From positions 22,035-86,034 of the forward strand of contig JALKBU010000100.1 of assembly GCA_023091735.1 (NCBI GenBank): a stretch of DNA of 64,000 bases, in the 5' to 3' direction. Of the stretch, positions 33,201-43,220 are shown one piece after another. The position numbers and the translations under genes are program-made. The first letter of the stretch is position 1, and each line of letters begins with the position of its first letter. This DNA comes from Trichomonas tenax (lineage: Eukaryota; Parabasalia; Trichomonadida; Trichomonadidae). The notes under the pieces were generated by a model. The model ran no database searches, had not been told where the DNA came from, and was given only the letters and a program-made list of their open reading frames with translations.

Positions 33201-36160
33201 ATTAAAACAGATGTATCGATGTTTCTGGAGAGAATCGAAAGGAAGCTTGTTGGCTTTGTGATACTTTTATTGGACTTGATATAAGCAAAATTATAGTTCT
33301 TCCACATGAAAATGCTCTTCATTCCACTATTGTAAATTTGAATAATATCATCATCTTTCATTACCTCGTATAAAAGAATTGGTCCAAGAGTTGCTGGCGC
33401 TAAACTTGTATTTGATTTCTGCTCCAAATCAGCAAAAGTAAATGTAACCTTTCCTTTCAGAGCGTGCAATGGATTGACTTCAATTACATGAATATAGTTA
33501 CCATTGATATTAATTGACATCAGCAAATGCTTATTGTTGATTATATATGAAATGGCGTAAAAATACCAATTTTGGGCAACAAACTTTTGCTTTGCTGCTT
33601 CAACACCAACTTGTGCATTCTGTGACCAGGAAGCTCTTGGTAATTTGTCAGTCACAAACAATTCAAAGCAATGCCCATATTCATCAGTTGCTTTAAGAAT
33701 AATTGGAACTAATTGTTCTGCTGTGTCATCTAAAGTCAACCAAGTGATGAAAGTAAATCCTCTGTTGATGTTCTCTTTAAGATATGTAATCGAATGATTA
33801 CCATCAACAGGAATGTAAGTTGTTGGCGTTCTATTTTCATCTTGAATCAATGAAACCAAAGCTCCACCATTTCGCAAAAATTCTTCAGCATTTGTTGTTG
33901 CAAAAAGAGTCAAAATCGCGTAAACTGATGGTGTTGAAGATTTTTCAATAATGATTTTGATTAACACAGATAAAGCCTTATTAGCATCGATTGTATTGTG
34001 CTTGATTGCATCAATTATCGATAGATCGAGCTTTGATACAACTGCTGCTGTTCTGTTTCTTTGGCTGTGGCTCACAAGCATTTTAATGTAATCGAGAGAT
34101 TCTTCACCTACAACTTCGAACATAATTTTCACCGCTTGGTTGCAGCGGATAACAATTGGTGTATCTAATGTATAAACTGGTTCTTGAGCCATCAAACTTG
34201 CCAATGGAAGCATTAATTGTGTTTTATCAGTGAATATTTTCTTGGCAACAGAAGCTAAAATCGATGATGAATTAGTTTTAAGTTGTGCAACTGTTCCTGT
34301 TGAGCGAATGTATACTAGGATCTGTATGAAGAACTGCTGGCATGCAGTGCTGTTATGTAGTGATGGGAATATACGAACAAAAACTTTGTAGAGTTTTTGT
34401 ATATTCTCTCGATCATCTTTGTAGAATCGCAAAAACTCAATTCCAAGTCTAACAAGTAATGTAGCGAAATCAATAACATTTTCGTCCAAAAAGTCCACTA
34501 CATTTTTATCCAGCAGTTCCGGTATAATATCAAAGAACATTTGGCTGTTGATTTTGCCTTTATCTTTGAGATATAATTTAAATGTGTCAACAATTTTATC
34601 ATTGAGTTTGTAACCGATCAATAGAGTCAATATTGTCATAATAAACTCTTTGTTGTTGAAGAAATAATAAGCAACTTCGTTATTTGACAACAACATGAAA
34701 ATGTTGTAAATCAAATAATTAAATATTTCTTGATCACCGTGATTATAGAAGATAACTAATGCTCTGGTGATCTGCTTGATGATTTTATCGTCGTTTAAAA
34801 GAACATCTTTGTGAAAACTCAATCTTGAAAGTGTTTCAATAAATATTTCTGGAAAATGTATTAACTTCGATAATAGCTTATGGAACTCTAATTTGTGGAT
34901 TATCATATGTTGAATGTATTCTTCTCTTGCTGTGTTTAACCAATCATTCCGATGTTTGAATACCTGAAATTTAGGATTGAACAAAACAGACCTTGGGAAG
35001 AACTTTTTCATCTGTATTCTAAACGGTGGATCGAGTTCATTGGCTTTAGAAATGATAAATAATATCAATCCCATGATCTTGTGATTTTTTTCGATAGTGA
35101 TCTCGAATGCATCAAAATTATTCATAAACACATTAAAAAGATATGAATTATTTGATATGATCGATGTGTAAACGGTTAATCCATATTTGAGATTATATGG
35201 AACTAAAATTTCGGGTTCATGAGGAATTGTTAATGCCGAATAAGAGTTTTCTTTTAAGGTCTTTTCACGAGTAGGATCGTATTTGCTAGATCCCGTATGA
35301 AATTTTTCGATTTGAATGAAATTATCTTCAATGAACTGTGTTTCGTCTTGATACTTTGAAATTTTGTCTATTATGTTACTTGTAATCGATCTGAAGATTT
35401 CGCACGCGTAAAATTGAGTTAATTCTGGACAAAGATTTTCGAACAAACGCAAAGAGTTTGGCTCAATGCTGTAGATGATGTTACTCAAAATCAAGACGAT
35501 ATCTGTAGCGTATTTGTTTGGAATGCTAAAATTCGTTCGATTTTCGAATAAATTATTAACAACATCAAATAGACGAAGCGCATTATCGTTAACAACTTGT
35601 GGCCGTCCTTGTAATGACAATTTGATAAACTCGATAAAATAATAATACATTTTATCCGAAATATTATTGACCATGTTGTAAAATGTTTGAATTTGCTCTA
35701 TGTTGAAAGAATTGAGTTCAGGCATCATTTTCATATGATATTTAATCAGATGAAGGAAAAGTAGATGATTTTTGTCGTCATTTTGCAAAGTTGAGATTAG
35801 ATTAAGTGATGAAATTATAACTTTGTAGAAAGCAGGTTGCTTTGACTCCTTTGAAACAAGATAATATGATAATAACGTCTTCATAAGGAATATTGAGATG
35901 TTTTCGATTCGATCTGGGTCTTCTTTTATATTTTTGAGTCTTTCTTGTATCAAAACTATCAAGTATGAAAGATCCTTAGGCCAACTCGTTAATAAATTAA
36001 CGAATATAATGTCGTTATTAAAATGTAATATGATATTACTGACTGTTTCAGGTGAATAAGATGGGAAAATGTTGATATTCTCGGCGCTTGAGGTCTTGAG
36101 ATCAGGAATTTCTATGAATTTCGCACTCAATATACAAGAGAGATATTCCTGGGAAAGCAT
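30293..36160 (-). CDS. BEACH-family scaffold (LRBA/neurobeachin-like) with BEACH core deleted
   Basis: An intact 1,955-residue protein. Residues 1-780 and about 960-1500 are helical, armadillo-like. About 790-960 is a ConA-like/LamG domain (NRGFTFITWLTLDD..., WYFYAISYIIN), as in BEACH proteins. About 1530-1628 is the PH-like domain (YIGECTVLNESNARIDCKVY, LSITQDDNYFKNFILKLARI). Residues 1629-1653 (MLEKWQCHRMTNIDLLWNLR...) match only the first strand of BEACH (family: WQxxxISNFEYLMxLNxxAGR). The remaining ~250 residues, including PVFPW and HYGxHYS, are absent, and a beta-propeller-like C-terminus (1654-1955) follows directly. BEACH proteins scaffold vesicle traffic. Divergent from the ankyrin gene, with 589 bp between starts. 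No lesions over 5.9 kb. Confidence 0.82.
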   Translation of the reverse strand: MLSQEYLSCILSAKFIEIPDLKTSSAENINIFPSYSPETVSNIILHFNNDIIFVNLLTSWPKDLSYLIVLIQERLKNIKEDPDRIENISIFLMKTLLSYYLVSKESKQPAFYKVIISSLNLISTLQNDDKNHLLFLHLIKYHMKMMPELNSFNIEQIQTFYNMVNNISDKMYYYFIEFIKLSLQGRPQVVNDNALRLFDVVNNLFENRTNFSIPNKYATDIVLILSNIIYSIEPNSLRLFENLCPELTQFYACEIFRSITSNIIDKISKYQDETQFIEDNFIQIEKFHTGSSKYDPTREKTLKENSYSALTIPHEPEILVPYNLKYGLTVYTSIISNNSYLFNVFMNNFDAFEITIEKNHKIMGLILFIISKANELDPPFRIQMKKFFPRSVLFNPKFQVFKHRNDWLNTAREEYIQHMIIHKLEFHKLLSKLIHFPEIFIETLSRLSFHKDVLLNDDKIIKQITRALVIFYNHGDQEIFNYLIYNIFMLLSNNEVAYYFFNNKEFIMTILTLLIGYKLNDKIVDTFKLYLKDKGKINSQMFFDIIPELLDKNVVDFLDENVIDFATLLVRLGIEFLRFYKDDRENIQKLYKVFVRIFPSLHNSTACQQFFIQILVYIRSTGTVAQLKTNSSSILASVAKKIFTDKTQLMLPLASLMAQEPVYTLDTPIVIRCNQAVKIMFEVVGEESLDYIKMLVSHSQRNRTAAVVSKLDLSIIDAIKHNTIDANKALSVLIKIIIEKSSTPSVYAILTLFATTNAEEFLRNGGALVSLIQDENRTPTTYIPVDGNHSITYLKENINRGFTFITWLTLDDTAEQLVPIILKATDEYGHCFELFVTDKLPRASWSQNAQVGVEAAKQKFVAQNWYFYAISYIINNKHLLMSININGNYIHVIEVNPLHALKGKVTFTFADLEQKSNTSLAPATLGPILLYEVMKDDDIIQIYNSGMKSIFMWKNYNFAYIKSNKSITKPTSFLSILSRNIDTSVLIPMFLYADKTNDIRCFQLCMQCLFEIILSSTQSQKHFVNINGFETLSNILQKMKNKWITSSVYNQCFKVLQNINNEKLKEKLILNILMNINIWLLDPNIDELLHIIKQWQKLLVLTYANIFPSIFSVHMFLSIIIKISQKYPNNTDLNVHFQILINIMHSLDQFTFDDFIEIVSILSVSNDVNCCEQLSVFLHKIIAEFRDQIVSDSRFISYMVSALANCNESIREILVFTILDANININIAKEDFAKCLATIVERDINEKELKQLLGSATNLFDTYWAVFYSLLSNSHSLEFLPSIFSAVNLKDAVKDRSLLLWICIGCFSNNPETAEQITHQLALVENVDWMYVLEAIGIVGSALGINPENQRCRFVEVLLDNGTKNGWENFSVFRKLAHRHVCSRTQWNLMVKPLNISQYVDNMKHIEDMATTAGFRISKLTPWEDEILAQRITELDMTFLENSIMNSLPTSELKELIAIAQTLNIKFNTYKPSIIYPLNEIAYLNDDIRLAEQNQKLHSMIFKGSAWHSLDDKIFDFTPFEKINAHGTTCTKQFNYIGECTVLNESNARIDCKVYFNNQHLSITQDDNYFKNFILKLARIINVVNDFMQITFDYGVQLKLILSPTMTQTILEKFGNLENKKESHFNQKMLEKWQCHRMTNIDLLWNLRYTRGITEKLFINENQSLTIFNKNKPIYNLATGIKITESISDLEYFCNIVNDSQIFLFKLTPPTVELKTPFVFDKNLKIEPQISVIITGERNPTIIAGAHAYKLDIELQELKRLSSIPKKHWDFSIASSQINFMFENHLVSRIPYYSYVHDSCLVKNTDGVFLATAWQKHVNIISSVHGIIKCIKTPGFTELLTLTPHLMIVSMVTRDENAVINTYRLSSYSIEGMLLNSISLTKPVSKISSFSNKFGIETLLLIDIENRISICDAFSLELNSVFIAKPQIIAAHYVQAHHCLLIILANGKIYLQKLA

Positions 36161-36723
36161 AGAAAATATCAGGCTGACTCAATTTCCTTAAACGAATTTT
36201 ATAGAAAATTTAACAGCCTTCCGATATTTGACAATGATATCACAATTCTGAGTCACTAATGTTACTTTACATGGCATAAATTTCATAAATTGCTATCACC
36301 AACATGGTAATCTAAATTTAGATTAAGCACTTCTTTATATGTTTAAATCTTAAACATTTATTGACAAGAACAAACTTAAACATTTTTGACAAAATACATT
36401 TACAAAATGCTTTTGCATGGCAAAAATTTAGGGTAGGGTTTTTCGATATACTTTTCTTTGATTATTAGCCATAAATAATTATTATCTTTCCACAGTATTA
36501 ATACAATAGTTAAAATAATTTACAGCAATTATAGTTATACATATAAAATTACTTTAACTTTGCGTTTTTGTTGAGAAATATCAAAATTATTTCTAACATA
36601 TTTATTTACAATTTTCTCTCATACACAGAGTAATTTATGCTTATATATTTATATTAAAATGATATTTGTATATTTTTGACAAAATATGATTAAAAAAGAA
36701 GTTTATATGACAAAAATTAGGAT
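36161..36723. other. Divergent promoter region between BEACH-family and ankyrin genes
   Basis: AT-rich. Contains repeated TTTTTGACAAAATA (about 36387 and 36676) followed in each case 20-30 bp later by ATGGCAAAAATTAG or ATGACAAAAATTAGG; the two blocks, about 290 bp apart, look like a duplicated promoter segment. Confidence 0.45.
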
Positions 36724-36733
36724 GTCACTTTTC
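36724..36733 (+). promoter_or_regulatory. GTCACTTTTC box upstream of ankyrin gene
   Basis: 17 bp before ATG 36750 and 35 bp before the alternative ATG 36768. Confidence 0.55.
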
Positions 36734-36749
36734 TAAAAAGTCTTGATAA

Positions 36750-38267
36750 ATGATTGTGGGCGTTCAGATGTCAGAGGTCGAGCAAAAACTGTTCGATGAG
36801 TTTAGCGATTACGTAAATATTGTCAACAAGATAAGAAATCTTAGGCAATTTGAACAACATTTTATTGATGAAATATTTGCTTGGCAGAAAAAACACAATC
36901 TAGACGATTTATTTGTAATAGAGATGATAATAGTCTTAGACAAAGCAGATCCACATCGACTTGAAATACATTCAGAATTGATCGAAAAAATTGTAAGCCA
37001 AAAACAAATACCAATACCAAAAATATCAGAAATGCTGGGATTCGAACCTATCCATGCTGAATTACAAGCAAGATTTGGAATTACTCCTAAATCGAAATTT
37101 AATCCATGGTTTAAATTATCAAAAGAAGATAGATATCATCTTTATGATACTTACAATCCTCTTAGATGGGTATTTGATGATGATATAAAGAATTTTACAT
37201 ATTATATTCAACAACAAGGACAAAACTATGATTATAACAGAGAATATAACAGTCAAACACTTATAGAATGGGCTTGTTTATATGGTTCTAATAATATATT
37301 TAGGTATTTACTCTTAAACAAAATTCAACTATTTCAATCATTACTTCCATTAGCATGCAGAGGTGGAAACATTAAAATCGTGAGGACATTATTAAGAAGT
37401 ATGCCTAATGAATATGTTCCAGTACAGCGATGTATTGATGAAGCTGCAGAAATGCATAATAATGACATTGTTTATTTTCTTGAAGAGTTATATGGAATGT
37501 CACCAAAATATGAATCAATAGTTAAGTATTATAATATTGAATATTTCTTGCACAAAGTTGCTAAGAATGCTGATTTTTCTACTGCTCTACCATATTCAAC
37601 GCGCTTCAATTCTCTAAAATTGGTTCAATGTATGCTAAATAATGGTGCAAAAGTATTAACTTTGACAAAGAGAAAAGAATCAGCAATTCATTTATCTTGT
37701 TCGAGATACGATCAATCAGCAATCGTTAAACTTCTATTAGATAATGGAGCATCTGTTGCTGTTGTTGATTTCTATGGAAATACAGCTCTTCATGTTGCAG
37801 CTTCTTGTGGAGCATCAAAATGTGCAAACTTGATTCTTAATGCAGGAGTGAAAATTAATTTGGCAAATACATCAATGATATCAGCTCTAATGTATGCAGC
37901 TGAAAGCAATTCAGTACAAATAGCTCGCATGCTTCTTCTTGCTCACGCTGATCCACAGATGCATGACATAAATGGAAGAAATGCATTTATGAATTGCGCA
38001 TTTAAAGATGCGATAGAGATCGCAAGACCTTTGTTTACAAAGGGAATCAACATCAATCACAAAGACAACGATGGAAATACAGCTCTCCATCTCTGTGTTA
38101 TATATAATAGCTTTGAATTCGCTTCATTCTTAGTCGAAATCGGAGCAGACATAACAATCAAAAATATTGAAGGGAAAACCCCATATAGACTCGCTCAAGA
38201 CAAATCAGATATCAAGCCTGAACTGCTGGAACTCCTCAAAAAAGCGATAATGCCTAAAAAGAAATAG
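36750..38267 (+). CDS. Ankyrin-repeat protein with trichomonad N-terminal domain (DUF3447-like)
   Basis: A 505-residue protein. Residues 1-160 are the helical leader typical of trichomonad ankyrin proteins (FDEFSDYVNIVNKIR, YHLYDTYNPLRWVFDDDI). A DUF3447-like region follows (TLIEWACLYGSNNIFRYLLL, PLACRGGNIKIVRTLL). About six canonical ankyrin repeats cover 305-500 (ESAIHLSCSRYDQSAIVKLL, GNTALHVAASCGASKCANLI, GNTALHLCVIYNSFEFASFL, GKTPYRLAQDKSDI). Ankyrin stacks bind proteins; the partner is unknown. A second Met (ATG 36768, MSEVEQKLFDEF) may be the real start because family members usually begin near there. No signal peptide, no enzymatic domain. Confidence 0.93.
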   Translation: MIVGVQMSEVEQKLFDEFSDYVNIVNKIRNLRQFEQHFIDEIFAWQKKHNLDDLFVIEMIIVLDKADPHRLEIHSELIEKIVSQKQIPIPKISEMLGFEPIHAELQARFGITPKSKFNPWFKLSKEDRYHLYDTYNPLRWVFDDDIKNFTYYIQQQGQNYDYNREYNSQTLIEWACLYGSNNIFRYLLLNKIQLFQSLLPLACRGGNIKIVRTLLRSMPNEYVPVQRCIDEAAEMHNNDIVYFLEELYGMSPKYESIVKYYNIEYFLHKVAKNADFSTALPYSTRFNSLKLVQCMLNNGAKVLTLTKRKESAIHLSCSRYDQSAIVKLLLDNGASVAVVDFYGNTALHVAASCGASKCANLILNAGVKINLANTSMISALMYAAESNSVQIARMLLLAHADPQMHDINGRNAFMNCAFKDAIEIARPLFTKGININHKDNDGNTALHLCVIYNSFEFASFLVEIGADITIKNIEGKTPYRLAQDKSDIKPELLELLKKAIMPKKK

Positions 38268-39208
38268 AGATATATTGTTAGTATAAAAAAATGGATGTTT
38301 TGATATATAACCTTATTATCAAGATTTCGAAATAACACTGTTGGATAAAGATACATAACCATACGGATAATGTGTTAACAATAACTCAATCACACTCCAT
38401 CTTGCGTTAATAATAACATGTCACAAAATTCATGCTTTTTCAAAACGAGTTTTGAGTAAACATAAATCCGAAAAGATTTTGCATAATTTATCGTGTGGTC
38501 ATTATACAGAATCCGGGTGTGATATAAATGAATAAGGAAATAAAAAACAAAGAATTAATATGTTTAAAAAAATCATGGCTATTGAATCTCTAAAAAGTGG
38601 CTTTTCCATCCCTGACTTTACCATTCGATTCTTTGTGATATTTAGGAAGACTTTTTTCGAGCACAGAACGAATTGTGAAAATGAACGTTAATTGCGTGCA
38701 TGGATCATTGAAAATTTCAATACTTTCTTAGTGAAACGAGAGGTCGGATGTCAAATTTTTTGTGAGTTAGTTAGTAATAAACATTTTGCACTGTGTCGAC
38801 TGCGCCACCACATTGCGAAATGTTGGATGATTGACACATTACATGCATCAGACCTTGTCAGAGTCAATGGTGCACACTCGGGTCCCCATGTAGAGATTAA
38901 ATTTTTCATTTATTTCAAAATCAACGTTAATTTTATTTTAAATCTTATGACTTTATAAAATGTCAAGCTCTTAAAAAGAGCCCTCGCTCCTCTATAGGAA
39001 TTAAAGATTTCATAAATTTCAAAATCAGCGTTAATTTTTTATTTTAAATATATGATATAATTTATTTTTCCATTAATATTATTATTTGTGACCTAAAACT
39101 ACGTCAAGGTGAGGAGGTGAGATCTCACCCGAAAACTCACCCATTATAAAAATATGAAGATAAAAGTGGTTTATTAATAAACCCTATACCACACTTAAAC
39201 AGTCAAGA
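38268..39208. other. Spacer with direct repeats and palindromes
   Basis: Nothing coding supported. Holds a direct repeat of about 55 bp (38896-38950 and 38999-39057; core TTTCAAAATCARCGTTAATT, 104-bp offset) and two perfect palindromes, GGTGAGATCTCACC (39116-39129) and GGTTTATTAATAAACC (39168-39183). Confidence 0.6.
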
Positions 39209-39382
39209 ATGGCGGCATGTAATCAGTGCCTGAACCAGTATCGGCAGTGTTTCCGTAAACTGAATGATTGTAACTTCCCGCATGATCAATGCTTAAATCG
39301 TTGTATTCTCTGGAATCTGATGAAATATCATAACGTAAAATTGTTTCTTTATTTTAAGCAATATACATTGTTACATCATTAA
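39209..39382 (+). CDS. Small Cys-heptad protein (57 residues), hypothetical
   Basis: A short ORF with higher GC than its surroundings. The first 32 residues, MAACNQCLNQYRQCFRKLND onward, place cysteines at 4, 7, 14, 21, 28 and 32. Four of these are exactly seven residues apart (C7, C14, C21, C28), which would line one face of a helix pair or bind metal. The C-terminal half (NLMKYHNVKLFLYFKQYTLL) is hydrophobic and AT-rich and may be fortuitous. Two palindromes lie just upstream. No family recognised; it could also be chance ORF in a repeat. Confidence 0.35.
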   Translation: MAACNQCLNQYRQCFRKLNDCNFPHDQCLNRCILWNLMKYHNVKLFLYFKQYTLLHH

Positions 39383-41809
39383 TTCGATTTGTACGATTAT
39401 TTTCCGGTAAAAATAAAATATTTTACAAAATTTACTTGCCAAATATCCATTTTACATGACAAATGAGGCCGTTTACTTATTCATGATGATCTCATTCATC
39501 TGCTGATTTGAGGATAATATCAGGTAAAAGCTGCTTTTACCAGTTCAAACATAACTAAGAACTCAACAGCTGCAATTTTGCGTAGTTTTTCTCGACAAAG
39601 CACCCAAATAACTGGTATTTATTATCCAAATCAATATTTATTATACCCAACTAGCTTGATATATCATAAATTTAGTTTCACCTCCTCAAGTTCCATCTTC
39701 TCCTACTTCAATATTTATTTTTATCGTTCAGGATTAGATTATTTCTTAGTTTGCCCGGGCACACCATCAAAGCGGGAATACTCAATAATTTTCCTATATT
39801 ACAATGAATAATTATTTACTATTGTTTACTATTATTCTTTTATTTTTCTATGTTAGTTAGTAAATATATGCTTATTGTAGTGTTTTTAAAATCATTTTAC
39901 TTGACACGAAAAAAAAGTACAAGAAAAATTCAGAGTCATTGGCCGCAAAAAATGGGGATTTCGTAGTTTTATTGCTTGTAATGTAATAAATAAATGCTAT
40001 CTTTGCTTTTTGATAAGCTCAGAATTTTTCGTTCATTTGTGTTTGTCTTGTGGTCGGAGGTAAAGCCACGATTTTTTTTTGTTCCCCAATGGAGAAAAAA
40101 CTTAAATAACGTATAAAAAGTGACCCGAAAACAAAATGATTGACTAAAAATGTTTTTAGAACATTTTTCCAAAAATGAAAATTTAGCCATTTATCTTTAT
40201 GTTAATGAAAATATTGCTGATGTATTAATACACCTACGAAAAATATTATATTAAGAAATGGAAGGAATACAAATAACAAAAATAAAATAATACATAATAA
40301 TGTGCAATTTTTAGTTCTGCTTGATAGGCAACATGTTTATGCATATAATAATCATGTTCATATGTCAATATATGCATATAAAAATATTAACATTGAGTTT
40401 TATTGAGATTTCGAGATTTGATACGACAAATCCACATAAGTTCGCATGTAGCATTTAAATCCAATGTTTAAAATCGTTTTTAGGGAACATTTTATTTAAC
40501 AAATTAATCAAAATCAATGAACTATGTATTTCTAACAAAATAACGCAATATTTTTTGAAAATCATTCAAATATAGCCTTTATTCAAAAATTGATAAGATT
40601 GAATTAAGGCCTCCAAAAATTAGTTTTCTTTATTAATTCAGTTTACAGATATATTTTGTGCAGTATTGTTCAAAACACGTTTCCTTTGGTATCAAAAGTA
40701 TTTGTAAAGCTCACAAAACCACATTTTTTATTTCGTTTAGGAGTTTTGGGGCTCCAAATAGTCTCAACGATGTATGATTAGCTGGCCAAAAAGCTTCTCT
40801 GTCGGCGCTCGGTTGAAATCAACATAATTGCACTATATTATCCATTTATAAAATATATTTCCAAAAAATGTTTGCTATGCTTCATAATTGATTCCATTTT
40901 ATTCATCATCGATTTATATACAATTTTATACGTATAATTATGATATCAAATCCCATTTTCTTTTTAAAATCGAAATCAATCCCAAAAAATCGAAATTATT
41001 CATGATTTAAATGCTATTCATTCAGAGAAACCTATGATTAATATATTCATATCAATTTTTGGCCTTATTTACCAATTCCTTTCGAAAATGCAAAACAGAA
41101 GTAAAAGAAGAAGCTACATTGGCATCAAATCCAGGATTTTATCTGATAATGATACCATGTTATACCTTCTAATCCATTTGTTGATAAAAAATAATCTTTA
41201 AATTCATGAAACCAAATTAAATAAACATGATTGCTCATGCTCTAAAAACCTTTCCCAAGGATTTCCCCATATTATAGGCCCATGATCTCAACAATTTGTA
41301 CAGATTTTTGAAATTCGTTATAAGCAATCCATAATTTACACAAAATTAAGTAAAAGTTTATGTCGCTGAATGACTTTTCAGTGTTAATTGTCTATAAAAT
41401 ACAGAAAAGGCTTTTGAATCAGGCTCTGAAAATTGTGAATATGAATTCAATTATAAATATTGCCAACAAACACAAAATAATGCATTTTATCTAATACATT
41501 TAAAATGCTGTAGCAAATTTTTGCCACAAAAAATTGAGAATAAATTCAAAAATTAATTGACTTTTGATATTTAATGTATTTCCGTTTAAAATATAGCAAA
41601 ATATGTTAAGTTCTCAAAAAAATTGTGTATGAAAATTATGTATACATTCATTTTCATATTATTCTATTGATATATTTAAGCAATAATCTAAAATTTTTAG
41701 CTAACAAAAAATTTACTCAGTATTTATAGCCCTTTCATGACCAAGAATAATTTCCACAAGTTTTTTTCGTCATTGAACAACAAATTAATTATATTTTTGA
41801 TTGAACAAA
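39383..41809. other. Long AT-rich spacer (2.4 kb)
   Basis: One inverted GTCATGTAAA motif (39451-39460). No gene or RNA recognised. Confidence 0.5.
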
Positions 41810-42142
41810 ATGGAAAACAGTTCTTCATCACCAAACAAACAGAAAAAGAACGCCACAGGGTTCTTCATATTCAGTAAAGAGATTCGGCACCAGGTTCACA
41901 AAGCCTGTCCATTTTTTTCACCATTAGATATCTCGAAAGTTCTTTCTGAGCAATGGAAGAGCCTTCCTGAGTCAGAGCGAGCGAGGTATAGAGAAATGGC
42001 TAAAAATATGACCCTTCAAGCCAATGCATCGCCTAAAACAAAATCACCCCAAAAATCGGCGCCAATGAAGAAAGATCTACTCCCACCAATAGAGACATTT
42101 GGTATATATCCTGCGTTTGAAAAGATTCAATATGGCACTTGA
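41810..42142 (+). CDS. HMG-box protein
   Basis: A 110-residue protein: polar leader (MENSSSSPNKQKKN), a single HMG box at about 16-68 (TGFFIFSKEIRHQVHKACPF, ISKVLSEQWKSLPESERARY), then a Lys/Pro/Ser tail and a hydrophobic end (IETFGIYPAFEKI). HMG boxes bend DNA and act in chromatin or transcription. The box begins GFFIFS where the family has AYxxF. Start is the only ATG in frame; TCATTGAACAAC about 40 bp upstream may be the initiator. Confidence 0.9.
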   Translation: MENSSSSPNKQKKNATGFFIFSKEIRHQVHKACPFFSPLDISKVLSEQWKSLPESERARYREMAKNMTLQANASPKTKSPQKSAPMKKDLLPPIETFGIYPAFEKIQYGT

Positions 42143-42540
42143 TTTTTTTTCAAGAAATTTAATTTTCAAAAAATTTGATGGGTATTTATGACCGAGATGA
42201 TGTATCGTAGATTCTTATTCGTGATTGCTATTATCCTTGTATGTTATTTCTTTCAATTATATAAAATTTGTTTTTGAAAAAATATTTCATTCTTATGATT
42301 ACGTTTTTTGAGTCTTATTGTTGCATTAACTGACTGCAGCTGATGGCCGAAAATAATGGCAAACATATTCAATTAAGAAGCATATCCAAAAGAAAATTTG
42401 ATATAATGATTAATTAATGATTTCTTGTAGTTTTACAGTAAAACCGCACATACGTGGTGATTATATAAAATATCTGTCATGTAAATTGAAATAAAGTGTC
42501 ATAAGTCAAAGAAAGTAAAAAATTGAAGAATTTCTTTTCT
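42143..42540. other. Spacer
   Basis: One GTCATGTAAA motif at 42476-42485, 102 bp before the small acidic gene. Nothing else seen. Confidence 0.45.
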
Positions 42541-42586
42541 TCCCTTTTCATGGTGAATTCTCACTTCATTATTTTCTTTGCATCCA
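42541..42586 (+). promoter_or_regulatory. Promoter of small acidic gene: CCTTTTCAT and TCACTTCATTATTTTC
   Basis: Two initiator-type elements within 45 bp of ATG. The second is nearly the same as the one before the 43272 gene (CTTTTCATTATTTTTC). Confidence 0.55.
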
Positions 42587-42757
42587 ATGCCAAGCAACAC
42601 AGAAAACACAGTTTACGTCGATGCTAAGGAGACAGTCGAAGAGGAACAGCAGACTATTGTCAATGAAATTCCAAATAAAGAGACAAATTATCTTGACGAT
42701 ATCCTCGAAGAGGCATCTGAGTACGAGGAATTGTACTTCAGTGACTGCTCAATGTAA
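42587..42757 (+). CDS. Small acidic protein, 56 residues, hypothetical
   Basis: The ORF starts MPSNTENTVYVDAKETVEEE and ends YEELYFSDCSM, with a run of Glu/Asp throughout (about 17 acidic residues). It is shorter than common ORF cut-offs. Three things argue it is real: C/G-ending codons typical of expressed genes here (GTC, GAC, CTC, TAC), a good promoter 20-45 bp upstream, and ATG as first in-frame Met after that promoter. No family recognised. NYLDDILEEASEYEELYF could form an acidic helix used as a docking peptide, but that is conjecture. Confidence 0.58.
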   Translation: MPSNTENTVYVDAKETVEEEQQTIVNEIPNKETNYLDDILEEASEYEELYFSDCSM

Positions 42758-43098
42758 TTTACATTTTTATTGTTTGTGCTTTTGTTTGTAAATATGTTAG
42801 GCGGTGACACTCAAAAAAAGTGCAAAAAGGTGAGATCGGGAGTGTTGTTGAGTTAATATCTTCCTAGTAAGAAGGGTTCAAAGTTGGAAAATGATGGACA
42901 ATGTAGCTATACAGGTATTTTATATAACTTCAATAATAGAATAGTAATTAAAGAAGGAAATTAAAAAAAAATTAGATTTATTATAATTAGCTTATTATTA
43001 ATGATTAATGGGCTGTTTGATAATTAAATCTAATAGATTAAAGGTTGGTATGCAGAAACAAGGGTATTATTCGTAAAAAATTAGTACATCTAATGATC

Positions 43099-43140
43099 GT
43101 CACCTTTATTCCAATAAAGTTTTTTATTCCATTAAACTCC
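43099..43140 (-). repeat. 42-bp repeat, exact inverted copy of 55523-55564
   Basis: Begins GTCACCTTTATTCCAATAAA on the plus strand. The reverse complement is found without mismatch 12.4 kb away beside the Maverick relic. Contains two TTATTCCA/GGAATAA units. Confidence 0.85.
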
Positions 43141-43220
43141 ATTATAATGAATGTGTCACTTTTTATATTAATCTGATTACTTAATTAAACCAGTTGTATA
43201 TCTATAAACATTGTAAAATT

